Shown: positions 18,293-25,935 of the stretch, in pieces
Layout: the number at the start of each line of letters is the position of its first letter
Numbering within the stretch: the stretch's first letter is position 1
Source of the DNA: CAKSXP01 sp964539115
Lineage (GTDB): Bacteria > Bacillota > Clostridia > Oscillospirales > Oscillospiraceae
NCBI GenBank assembly: GCA_964539115.1
Contig: CAZIHY010000002.1
Span: forward strand, 1 to 64,000
Reading direction: 5' to 3'
Length of the DNA: 64,000 nucleotides
The notes under the pieces: model-generated
Database searches by the model: none
What the model saw: only the letters and a program-made list of their open reading frames with translations
What the model was told of the DNA's origin: nothing
Program-made: the position numbers and the translations under genes

Positions 18293-19438
18293 ATGAAGCT
18301 TTTCGGTTCGAAAAGACCACGCAAGGGTAAATCCCCTAAAAAACGAATATGGCTGAGAGTGCTGATAACAGTTCTCGCGGTCCTCGCGGTGATCTGTGTT
18401 GGGGCGTATACCGCATTTGAGATTTGGGTAAGACCGCCCGAGCAGTACATTTATGAGCCGAATGAAGATAACAAGGATGAAGTTTCCGGAGAGAACAATG
18501 ATGCCCCTGCAGAGGACGACGGCAATGACCCGGAAGAGGCGGAGGAAACTGCCGAACCGACGGAGGAGCCTGTGCCAGAGGGTGGGTATGCAAACGAAAA
18601 CCGATATACCTTCCTTGTCATTGGAAAGGAGCCGGACGGCTATAATACCGACACTATCCTTGTCGGTACGTTTGATATTGAAGAGAAGTGGCTGCATGTC
18701 GTCAGTATCCCGAGAGATACGCTTGTCAATGTTCCCTGGTGGCCGGCAAAGATAAACTCAGTTTACAGCATGTCCGCTTCCGGATATGGCAGCTGGCAGT
18801 ATGACAGTGAGATAGATGGTTTGCGCGCTGCAGTTAAGGATATAATGGGTTATGAACCGGCATATTGGGCTGTCATTGATATGGTGGCTTTTGAAAAACT
18901 GGTGGATGCAATTGGAGGCATAACCTTCGATGTCCCATGTGATATGAATAAGGACGAACCGGAGATACATTTCTCCGCTGGTGAACAGTGGCTTTCCGGA
19001 GAGGATGCACTCAAGGTCGTTCGTTACAGAGATTATCCGATGGGCGATATCGACCGTATCTCCGTCCAGCAGGAGTTTTTAAAAACCCTGGCAAATCAGA
19101 TGCTCACACTTGGCAACGTCCCCAATATAGGCAAGGTGTACAGCATTTATGACGAGTATGTAGAGACTAATCTTGCCAGCGGCAACATAGCATGGTTTAT
19201 TCGTGAGTTTTTGAAACTGGATGCTGAGGATATAACCTTTGAGACGATGCCGGGTGATTACTGCTTGTCGATAAAAGGAACATCCTTTGTGAACATATAT
19301 CTGGACGAATGGCTTGAGATGATAAACAACGAACTGTCGCCTCTTGAATATGAAATAACTGCGGAGGATGTCAAAATCGTCAGATATTCGGACAGCTGGG
19401 GATACTATGTGACCTCGGGAGAGGTCAGGGTCCCGTAA
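18293..19438 (+). CDS. LytR-CpsA-Psr (LCP) family protein, copy 1
   Basis: A 381-residue envelope protein: basic N-terminus, one membrane helix (about residues 18-40), an acidic linker rich in E, D and P, then an LCP domain. LCP enzymes transfer polymers such as wall teichoic acid from lipid carrier to peptidoglycan. The conserved VVSIPRDTLVNVP and ALKVVRYRDYPMGDIDRISVQQEF segments are present. The usual Arg in the RSDT/RADT motif is replaced: the protein reads GYNTDTI. GGAG precedes ATG 18293; an in-frame ATG at 18248 lies inside the nadD-yqeK gene. Confidence 0.88.
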   Translation: MKLFGSKRPRKGKSPKKRIWLRVLITVLAVLAVICVGAYTAFEIWVRPPEQYIYEPNEDNKDEVSGENNDAPAEDDGNDPEEAEETAEPTEEPVPEGGYANENRYTFLVIGKEPDGYNTDTILVGTFDIEEKWLHVVSIPRDTLVNVPWWPAKINSVYSMSASGYGSWQYDSEIDGLRAAVKDIMGYEPAYWAVIDMVAFEKLVDAIGGITFDVPCDMNKDEPEIHFSAGEQWLSGEDALKVVRYRDYPMGDIDRISVQQEFLKTLANQMLTLGNVPNIGKVYSIYDEYVETNLASGNIAWFIREFLKLDAEDITFETMPGDYCLSIKGTSFVNIYLDEWLEMINNELSPLEYEITAEDVKIVRYSDSWGYYVTSGEVRVP

Positions 19439-19460
19439 TTATTATTTCGGGAGAAATTAT

Positions 19461-20741
19461 ATGAAAGTTTTTGGAAGCGGCGGCAAACATAAAAAGAGAT
19501 CTGCCGATCCCGTAAACAACGAATACATCGAGTTCGCGGACGAGCCGCAGTATTCTGAATATGAAGCGGAACAGGCCTTCAATGAATTTGGCGAGTCGGA
19601 GGAAGAGGTCAACGATATAATCGCGGGATATAAAAAGAAGAAACGCCGCCGTATTGTGATCGTTTTTGTGATACTTGCTCTGCTTGTTGCCGGCGGAATA
19701 ACGGCTTATACTATTTTTATCAAGCCGCCGGAACTGATCCAGGCCCCTCCGCAGCAGGGTAATGTTTCTGCAAGCGTAGGCGGGGATAATACCGATGCTC
19801 CGGTTGATGATGAAGAACCTCAGGAATACATTGACAATGGCTACCGCAAGGAATACCGTTATACTTTTTTGATTCTGGGTGTCGATCAGATAAAATCCAA
19901 CACTGATACGATTCTTGTTGGTACGCTGGACATAAAGGATCATTGGCTGCATGTTGTCAGCATACCGAGGGACACGCTTGTCAACGTTCCGTGGGGAACG
20001 AAAAAGATCAATACGGTTTACGCTTCGTCACAGCTGGGGTATGATGGCTGGGATTATGATGATGGAATCGACGGCCTCAAGCGAGAGCTCAAGGACATTA
20101 TGGGCTATGAACCGGACTGCTGGGCTATTATTGATATTGTAGCCTTCAAGGAACTGGTGGATGCCATCGGCGGTGTGTATTACGATGTGCCGATCGACAT
20201 GAATTACATTGACCCGGACCAGGATCTCGTGATTGACATAAAGGCCGGCTATCAATGGCTTTCAGGCGAAGAGGCTCTGAAGGTCGTCCGTTTCCGTTCC
20301 GGATATGCGATGGCCGATATAGGCAGGATCGATACTCAGCAGGACTTTATCATGTCTATCGCCAGTCAGATGCTGGACCTTGGGAATATTCCAAATATAG
20401 GGAAGGTATATGAAGTTTACGAGGAATATGTCGACACGAACCTTTCTGTTGGAAATATTGCTTGGTTTGTAAAGGAATTCCTCAAGCTGGATGCGGAGGA
20501 TATAACCTTTGAGACGATGCCGGCAAACTATTCGGTTATGATACCGGTAGTCAATGGCCTGTCCTATTGCAGTATATATATTGACGAATGGCTCGAGATC
20601 GTAAACACTAAGCTCTCTCCCCTTGATGATGAGATAACCAAGGACGATCTCAATATCCTTATGTGGGATTCTTTGCTCGGAGCCCAATCAACGACGGGAA
20701 TTGTAGCAGGCGGACAATATTCGTTTGTCTCGGTACCGTAA
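19461..20741 (+). CDS. LytR-CpsA-Psr (LCP) family protein, copy 2
   Basis: A 426-residue tandem paralogue of the preceding gene, with a longer acidic cytoplasmic N-terminus (about 60 residues, Glu-rich), a membrane helix near residues 68-88, and the LCP domain. Shared blocks such as LHVVSIPRDTLVNVPW, PNIGKVY and FLKLDAEDITFETMP show recent duplication. Here too the usual Arg before the DT pair is missing (IKSNTDTI). It lies 22 nt after copy 1 and 22 nt before rsfS, so they are probably one transcript. Confidence 0.88.
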   Translation: MKVFGSGGKHKKRSADPVNNEYIEFADEPQYSEYEAEQAFNEFGESEEEVNDIIAGYKKKKRRRIVIVFVILALLVAGGITAYTIFIKPPELIQAPPQQGNVSASVGGDNTDAPVDDEEPQEYIDNGYRKEYRYTFLILGVDQIKSNTDTILVGTLDIKDHWLHVVSIPRDTLVNVPWGTKKINTVYASSQLGYDGWDYDDGIDGLKRELKDIMGYEPDCWAIIDIVAFKELVDAIGGVYYDVPIDMNYIDPDQDLVIDIKAGYQWLSGEEALKVVRFRSGYAMADIGRIDTQQDFIMSIASQMLDLGNIPNIGKVYEVYEEYVDTNLSVGNIAWFVKEFLKLDAEDITFETMPANYSVMIPVVNGLSYCSIYIDEWLEIVNTKLSPLDDEITKDDLNILMWDSLLGAQSTTGIVAGGQYSFVSVP

Positions 20742-20763
20742 AGCTAAGAAAAGAGGTAATAAA

Positions 20764-21129
20764 ATGCTTACACCTGAAAATGTCGCCCATGCTGTTGTCA
20801 AGGCTCTTGACTCCAAGCTGGCAAGAGACATTAAACTTCTCAAGACAGAGAATATAACAGTGATCGCAAACTATTTTGTAATATGTACGGCAACAAGTAC
20901 AACGCAGATAAAGACTCTTTCCGATGAGGTTGAGAAACAGCTTGCCGAAATCGGAGAACCGCCGCTCCGCCGCGAGGGTTTCCGTTCCGGCGGGTGGGTA
21001 ATAATCGACTTCGGCTGTGTTATAGTGCATATATTCCTCGATGAGACGAGAAAGTTCTACAACCTTGAGCGTCTCTGGGCTGATGCGGAGGAAATAGACG
21101 TCTCATCCCTTCTTGGCCCCGGTGAATAA
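20764..21129 (+). CDS. rsfS: ribosomal silencing factor RsfS
   Basis: A 121-residue Iojap/RsfS protein that binds L14 and blocks subunit joining when nutrients are short. Motifs: ALDSKLARDIKLL, YFVICTATSTTQIKTLSDEV, and the C-terminal GWVIIDFGCVIVHIFLDETRKFYNLERLWADA. The start at ATG 20764 follows AGAGGT; an upstream in-frame ATG lies within the LCP gene. The order nadD/yqeK-LCP-rsfS-leuS is a common Firmicute arrangement. Confidence 0.94.
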   Translation: MLTPENVAHAVVKALDSKLARDIKLLKTENITVIANYFVICTATSTTQIKTLSDEVEKQLAEIGEPPLRREGFRSGGWVIIDFGCVIVHIFLDETRKFYNLERLWADAEEIDVSSLLGPGE

Positions 21130-21216
21130 CGGCAAATAAGCGGCTGTGTATTCACATACGGGGCGGTTCCTGATTGTGCTTAAATATTCAGAGACGAAAA
21201 GAGAGAATAATTCAAG

Positions 21217-23631
21217 ATGAAATACGATTTTCAGGCAATAGAGAAAAAATGGCAAAAATATTGGATCGATAACAAGACCTATGCCGCTGAAGACGGCAAC
21301 AGCAAGCCCAAGTTCTATGGGCTCGTTGAATTTCCGTATCCCTCGGGGCAAGGACTGCATGTCGGACATGCCAGACCTTATACTGCTATGGATGTTGTCG
21401 TCCGAAAGAAAAGGATGGACGGCTTCAATGTTCTTTTCCCGATCGGATATGATGCCTTTGGCCTGCCGACTGAGAACTATGCCATAAAAAATCATATCCA
21501 TCCCGCAATTGTCACTCATGACAATATTGAAAACTTCACAAATCAGCTGCACATGCTCGGATATTCCTTCGACTGGGACCGTGTTATAAACACGACGGAT
21601 CCGGAATACTACAAATGGACACAGTGGATCTTCCTCCAGCTGTTCAAGCATGGCTTGGCATACAAGACGACAATGCCCGTTAACTGGTGCACCTCCTGCA
21701 AATGTGTTCTGGCAAACGAAGAGGTAGTTGAGGGCGTGTGTGAACGCTGCGGAAGTCCTGTTGTCCGCAAGGAAAAGAGCCAATGGATGCTGGCGATAAC
21801 AAAGTATGCACAACGGCTTATTGACGATCTGGATGACCTGGATTATATTGAAAGAGTCAAGATCCAGCAGAAGAACTGGATCGGGCGCAGCACCGGCGCG
21901 GAGGTCGTTTTCAAGTCCACCAGGGGAGACGACATTATTATTTTCACAACGCGGCCCGACACGCTTTTTGGCGCGACCTATATGGTCCTGTCGCCTGAGC
22001 ATGAGCTGGTGAAGCAGTGGCTGCCGGAGCTTTCCAACGCTGACGCAGTCAGGGCATATCAGGAGGCCGCGGCATCCAAGTCTGATATGGAGCGCACGGA
22101 GCTCAACAAAGAAAAGACGGGCGTCATGCTTGAGGGCGTCAAAGCCATTAATCCTGTCAACGGAAATGAGATCCCCATTTTTATCTCCGATTATGTTTTG
22201 GCTACTTACGGCACGGGCGCTATAATGGCTGTCCCAGGACACGACCAGAGAGACTGGGATTTTGCAAATGTGTTTGGCTTGCCGATCATTGAGGTCGTTG
22301 CGGGAGGAGATGTAACTCAGGAGGCATTCGTTGCGAAGGACGATACTGCCGTAATGGTGAATTCCGGTTTCCTGAACGGAATGACAGTCAAGGAGGCCAT
22401 TCCGGCCATGATAAAATGGCTCGAGGAACAGGGGATAGGCCATGAACAGGTAAACTATAAGCTGCGCGATTGGGTATTCTCCCGCCAGCGTTATTGGGGC
22501 GAGCCGATCCCGCTGGTTTATTGCGAGAAGTGCGGCTGGGTGCCGCTGCCGGAGGATCAGTTGCCTGTATTGCTGCCTGAGGTCGAGAGCTATGAGCCGA
22601 CGGACAACGGTGAAAGTCCGCTGGCAAAGATGACCGATTGGGTGAATACGACATGCCCGCACTGCGGAGACCCGGCGAAGCGTGAAACGGATACAATGCC
22701 TCAGTGGGCAGGTTCCAGCTGGTACTTCCTGCGTTATATGGATCCCCACAACACAGATGCGCTTGTCGGGAAAGACGCGTTGGATTACTGGGATCGCGTT
22801 GACTGGTATAACGGCGGCATGGAGCACACTACGCTGCATCTGCTGTACAGCCGCTTCTGGCACAAGTTCCTTTACGATATAGGCGTGGTTAAAACCAAGG
22901 AGCCTTATGCTAAGCGCACAAGTCACGGTATGATCTTGGGCGAAGGCGGGGAAAAGATGTCCAAATCCCGCGGCAACGTTGTGAATCCGAACGACGTTAT
23001 CAAAAAATATGGCGCGGACACCATGAGGACATATATCATGTTCATCGGTGACTTTGAAAAAGCAGCGGCGTGGTCGGATGACGCTGTCAAGGGCTGCAAA
23101 CGATTTCTTGACAGGGTTTGGAACCTCGCAGAAACTCCGCTTCAAGGCGACGCTTATTCCAAAGAAAACGAAAAGGCCATCCATCGCACTATTAAGAAGG
23201 TCGGCTCCGATATTGAGGAGATGAAATTCAACACGGCGATTGCCGCGATGATGAGCCTTGTTAACCAGTTTTATATCTCCAAGCCTTCGCGCGGCGATAT
23301 CAAGACGCTGCTGCAGCTGCTCAGCCCCTTTGCGCCGCATATTGTCGAAGAACTCTGGCAGATACAGGGCTTTAAGGGCCTTGCCTGTGAATCACAGTGG
23401 CCTGAGTATGACGAGAGCAAGACAATCGACGCGGAGAAGGAAATGGCGGTACAGGTCAACGGTAAGCTAAAAACAACGGTTGTGGTACCCATTGATTCCG
23501 AGGACAGCGTGGTCGTGGAGGCTGCCTGCGCCGAGGAGAAGATAAAGCGCCTGATGGAGGGCATGGAGCTTGTAAAAACGATCGTCGTAAAAAACAAGCT
23601 CGTAAACCTGATCATCAAACCCGCAAAGTAA
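21217..23631 (+). CDS. leuS: leucyl-tRNA synthetase
   Basis: Class I aminoacyl-tRNA synthetase of 804 residues. The HIGH motif appears as GLHVGHARPYTAMD, the CP1 editing domain spans about residues 215-420 (with GTGAIMAVPGHDQRDWDFA), and the KMSKS loop reads GEKMSKSRGNVVNP. The anticodon-binding helical domain and a C-terminal domain follow. Only 87 nt separate it from rsfS, and I see no T-box specifier structure there; the unit may simply be co-transcribed. A strong rpsU promoter lies just past the stop. Confidence 0.96.
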   Translation: MKYDFQAIEKKWQKYWIDNKTYAAEDGNSKPKFYGLVEFPYPSGQGLHVGHARPYTAMDVVVRKKRMDGFNVLFPIGYDAFGLPTENYAIKNHIHPAIVTHDNIENFTNQLHMLGYSFDWDRVINTTDPEYYKWTQWIFLQLFKHGLAYKTTMPVNWCTSCKCVLANEEVVEGVCERCGSPVVRKEKSQWMLAITKYAQRLIDDLDDLDYIERVKIQQKNWIGRSTGAEVVFKSTRGDDIIIFTTRPDTLFGATYMVLSPEHELVKQWLPELSNADAVRAYQEAAASKSDMERTELNKEKTGVMLEGVKAINPVNGNEIPIFISDYVLATYGTGAIMAVPGHDQRDWDFANVFGLPIIEVVAGGDVTQEAFVAKDDTAVMVNSGFLNGMTVKEAIPAMIKWLEEQGIGHEQVNYKLRDWVFSRQRYWGEPIPLVYCEKCGWVPLPEDQLPVLLPEVESYEPTDNGESPLAKMTDWVNTTCPHCGDPAKRETDTMPQWAGSSWYFLRYMDPHNTDALVGKDALDYWDRVDWYNGGMEHTTLHLLYSRFWHKFLYDIGVVKTKEPYAKRTSHGMILGEGGEKMSKSRGNVVNPNDVIKKYGADTMRTYIMFIGDFEKAAAWSDDAVKGCKRFLDRVWNLAETPLQGDAYSKENEKAIHRTIKKVGSDIEEMKFNTAIAAMMSLVNQFYISKPSRGDIKTLLQLLSPFAPHIVEELWQIQGFKGLACESQWPEYDESKTIDAEKEMAVQVNGKLKTTVVVPIDSEDSVVVEAACAEEKIKRLMEGMELVKTIVVKNKLVNLIIKPAK

Positions 23632-23634
23632 TTC

Positions 23635-23663
23635 TTGACAAGGAGAATTATATCCTCTATAAT
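23635..23663 (+). promoter_or_regulatory. perfect-consensus rpsU promoter
   Basis: TTGACA (23635-23640), exactly 17 bp, TATAAT (23658-23663): a textbook sigma-A promoter, starting 3 nt after the leuS stop codon. The leader then contains a small hairpin (GCCAT-ATA-ATGGC, 23675-23687) and a 12-bp perfect palindrome (23696-23707) followed by five T, just before the ribosome site. Confidence 0.85.
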
Positions 23664-23729
23664 ACGCATGTAAAGCCATATAATGGCCCTTTAAGCGTGT
23701 ATACACGTTTTTGGAGGGAGGGAAATAAA

Positions 23730-23915
23730 ATGTCAGAAATCTATGTCAAGGAAAACGAGTCTCTGGACAACGCACTCAAGAGATTTAAGCGCAGCTGCGC
23801 AAAGGCGGGCGTTCTTTCCGATCTTCGTAAGAAGGAGTACTACCAGAGCCCCAGCGTCAAGCGCCGTAAGAAGTCTGAGGCTGCTCGTAAGAACAAAAAT
23901 AAGCGCTACTATTAA
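23730..23915 (+). CDS. rpsU: 30S ribosomal protein S21
   Basis: A 61-residue very basic protein of the small subunit. The sequence VKENESLDNALKRFKRSC and the Lys/Arg-rich end KRRKKSEAARKNKNKRYY are typical S21. GGAGGGAGGG precedes ATG 23730, a very strong ribosome site. Monocistronic: consensus promoter upstream and strong terminator downstream. Confidence 0.95.
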   Translation: MSEIYVKENESLDNALKRFKRSCAKAGVLSDLRKKEYYQSPSVKRRKKSEAARKNKNKRYY

Positions 23916-23926
23916 TTAGAACTTGA

Positions 23927-23960
23927 AACACCTGTTCCGAATAGGAACAGGTGTTTTTTC
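23927..23960 (+). terminator. rpsU terminator
   Basis: A 12-bp perfect stem (23927-23938 with 23944-23955), a 5-nt loop and a T-run. A strong intrinsic terminator that isolates rpsU from the next gene. Confidence 0.93.
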
Positions 23961-24051
23961 TTTGTCAAATCAAATAAACAGTGGAAATAGGCGGCTGTTT
24001 ATTATAAAATAACGATGTTTACATGAATAAGGCTCAAAGGGGTGGAAAGGC

Positions 24052-25575
24052 GTGAAAAAATGGAGCTCGCGTATTATAAAGGCGATAATTCTTTTACTGC
24101 CGTTCACGCTGGGGACTATAGGATTTTACCTGTCGATCAATGACGGGCTCATAAACTCGATGTACCGCGCAATGAGGCTGTATTTTGTCGAACTGGATTG
24201 TGATTATGATCAGATCAACATCTTAATAAATATTGCGCGCTGGACTGCCCCTGTTATGTCAGCGGCTGCCATAGTTGCTGCGCTGAGCCTTATTTTTATT
24301 GACATAAGGACGAGGATGCGAATATTTTTTCTGGGCGCAATTGCGATCCACGGAGACAGCAAATATGCTGGAATGCTGGCGGATAGAATGGGGCGCCGTG
24401 CAGTGACAGGTGAGGAAACGGCGGTTTTCAAGGCGGAAAAGCATATTTTGATCTTTAATGAGGACCAAAAGATGTTCTCTTTCCTGGATATATACCGCAG
24501 ACAGCTTCTGGACGGAAACAAGACGGTTTATCTTTGCACGGAGCGTATCGTCCGGGGGAACTATGCAAACCAGCGGCTCGTGCTGTGCAACTTTGCTGAA
24601 AACTGTGCAAGACAGTACTGGAAGGAGTTTCCTTTGGCGCTGGAGCCTGGGGAGGAAGTCATCGTCATTATCGGTTTTGACAGCTATGGTCAGGAAATAC
24701 TGACACAGGCTGTTTTAACGAATGTATACAGTACGGACAGCAGGATAGCATACCATGTATTTGGTGACAGTTACGAATATAGGAATTTGCGCAGGGGGCT
24801 CGAAGCCATGGTGGACGTCAATCTGGAGAAACCGGAGAGAGACAGCGTATATTTTCATGATAATGCCTGGTTTACCGACGCATCGCTGATAAATTCTGCG
24901 GACAGGATAATACTGACAGACGATGAAGAGGAAAATAATCTTCTTATCCTTAACTCACTTAACAAGTTTTATACAGCGAAAAAGGTATATGTCAAAGTCA
25001 CAAATCCTCAGATACTATCAGGTTTATGGGACAATGGCGACGGTGCTGTCATCCCATTTGGAACAGAAGAGGGGTTATGTGCGCCGGAGGTTATAATCGA
25101 CGAGGCTACATTTGACGACGCCAAGCGCATACATGCAACATATTATAAGTCGCATAAGTGCTCGGAAAACTGCATACAGGACGGTAAAGACTGTATAAGA
25201 TGCGAGCTTTTTTTGAAGGATTGGTGCGGACTTAATACGTTCACACGCTATTCCAACGTAGCACAGGCGGATCATATTGCAGTTAAAATACATATTTTGC
25301 TTGGCGATGGATACCGGGAGATCCCAAACGCCGGTGCAAAGGCCAGGGCCAGGTTTGATTCACTTTCGGATGAAGAACGCCGCAGACTGTATGAAATTGA
25401 ACACATACGTTGGGAGCGGTATCATTTTATAAATAACTGGACATTTTCTCCGGAGCGTAACGATGCGGAGAAGCGCCACAACCTGCTTGTTCCGTTTAGC
25501 AGCCTTTCCGCAGAGGAGCAGGAAAAGGACGTCGATGTGTGGTACAGGGCGTTCGAGCTGTATGATATGAGATAA
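24052..25575 (+). CDS. membrane protein with TrkA-N-like and RyR domains
   Basis: A 507-residue protein of unusual design. Two membrane helices (about residues 8-28 and 62-86) precede a cytosolic part. Residues 130-230 look like a Rossmann pair; IIGFDSYGQEILTQAV (206-221) matches the TrkA-N nucleotide-binding loop. A cysteine cluster follows (C370, C374, C381, C384, C392), a possible metal site. The end (about 440-497) matches the RyR domain seen in ryanodine receptors and some bacterial proteins: YEIEHIRWERYHFINNW, then KRHNLLVPFSSLSAEEQEKD. Start is GTG 24052 after AAGGGGTGG. It stands alone between terminator-like hairpins. Function is unknown; a ligand-gated membrane sensor is one possible reading. 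Confidence 0.75.
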   Translation: MKKWSSRIIKAIILLLPFTLGTIGFYLSINDGLINSMYRAMRLYFVELDCDYDQINILINIARWTAPVMSAAAIVAALSLIFIDIRTRMRIFFLGAIAIHGDSKYAGMLADRMGRRAVTGEETAVFKAEKHILIFNEDQKMFSFLDIYRRQLLDGNKTVYLCTERIVRGNYANQRLVLCNFAENCARQYWKEFPLALEPGEEVIVIIGFDSYGQEILTQAVLTNVYSTDSRIAYHVFGDSYEYRNLRRGLEAMVDVNLEKPERDSVYFHDNAWFTDASLINSADRIILTDDEEENNLLILNSLNKFYTAKKVYVKVTNPQILSGLWDNGDGAVIPFGTEEGLCAPEVIIDEATFDDAKRIHATYYKSHKCSENCIQDGKDCIRCELFLKDWCGLNTFTRYSNVAQADHIAVKIHILLGDGYREIPNAGAKARARFDSLSDEERRRLYEIEHIRWERYHFINNWTFSPERNDAEKRHNLLVPFSSLSAEEQEKDVDVWYRAFELYDMR

Positions 25576-25610
25576 GGTGTGAAAAGTATAAGCATCCCGG
25601 TGCATTTATG

Positions 25611-25650
25611 CGGCCGTCGGAAAAAGCTTTGCCTCTTTTTCCGACGGCCG
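25611..25650. terminator. 16-bp perfect inverted repeat after the RyR-domain gene
   Basis: Arms 25611-25626 and 25635-25650 pair perfectly around an 8-nt loop. On the + strand no T-tract follows (the sequence is GAAGAAAAA), so on that strand it may act as an mRNA 3'-end stabiliser more than a terminator. Read on the minus strand it has T-rich flanks. Confidence 0.6.
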
Positions 25651-25695
25651 GAAGAAAAATACGACGGGATTCAGCAGCTAATTCAGTAAAAAAGC

Positions 25696-25724
25696 TTGAC
25701 TATCTGCTTATAATGATATATTAT
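25696..25724 (+). promoter_or_regulatory. promoter of the molybdenum operon
   Basis: TTGACT (25696-25701), 17-bp spacer, TATTAT (25719-25724). The predicted start near 25731 coincides with the first base of the proposed riboswitch P1 stem, leaving a leader of about 205 nt before modA. Confidence 0.65.
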
Positions 25725-25730
25725 CAAAAT

Positions 25731-25925
25731 GTCTTCGAGCTGCATTTCCTAAAGTGAAAACCATGGAAATGTGGCCGCGTCATTTGTTTGACCCGGGGTC
25801 GTATCGGAAACGATATTTCCTTCCTGATTGAAAAGGAGACGGATACAGTGCAGCCGGAATTTTGGGCGATTCCGGTGGTTTTTCGTTGTTATCCGTCGGA
25901 AGAAGACGGATATTTTTATTTTTGG
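25731..25925 (+). ncRNA. probable molybdenum-cofactor (Moco) riboswitch with terminator switch
   Basis: The leader ahead of modA looks like a Moco-family OFF switch. P1 can form between GTCTTC (25731-25736) and GGAGAC (25835-25840). Inside lie a GACCC/GGGTC pairing (25790-25800), a stem capped by a GAAA tetraloop (25802-25815), and the 3' segment CCTTCCTGATTGAAAAGG, which resembles the 3' end of the E. coli moaA Moco motif as I recall it. The expression platform is explicit: GACGGAT at 25838-25844 and again at 25905-25911 both complement ATCCGTC at 25891-25897, so antiterminator and terminator are mutually exclusive, and P1 uses the first copy. The aptamer class is inference; the switch is directly visible. 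Confidence 0.68.
25890..25923 (+). terminator. riboswitch-controlled terminator upstream of modA
   Basis: An 8-bp stem (25890-25897 with 25905-25912), a 7-nt loop, and two runs of five T separated by one A. It lies directly before the GGAGG of modA and competes with an alternative pairing of 25838-25844 to 25891-25897. Confidence 0.82.
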
Positions 25926-25935
25926 AGGAACTATC

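Noticed and set aside
21130..21216. Possible T-box riboswitch before leuS
   Set aside because: Only 87 nt are available and no T-box bulge sequence, specifier hairpin or terminator is visible.
21103..23340. Very long open frame on the minus strand (745 codons)
   Set aside because: It lies opposite leuS, has no recognisable motif, and reads as a low-complexity shadow of biased codons. leuS has all class I motifs in order.
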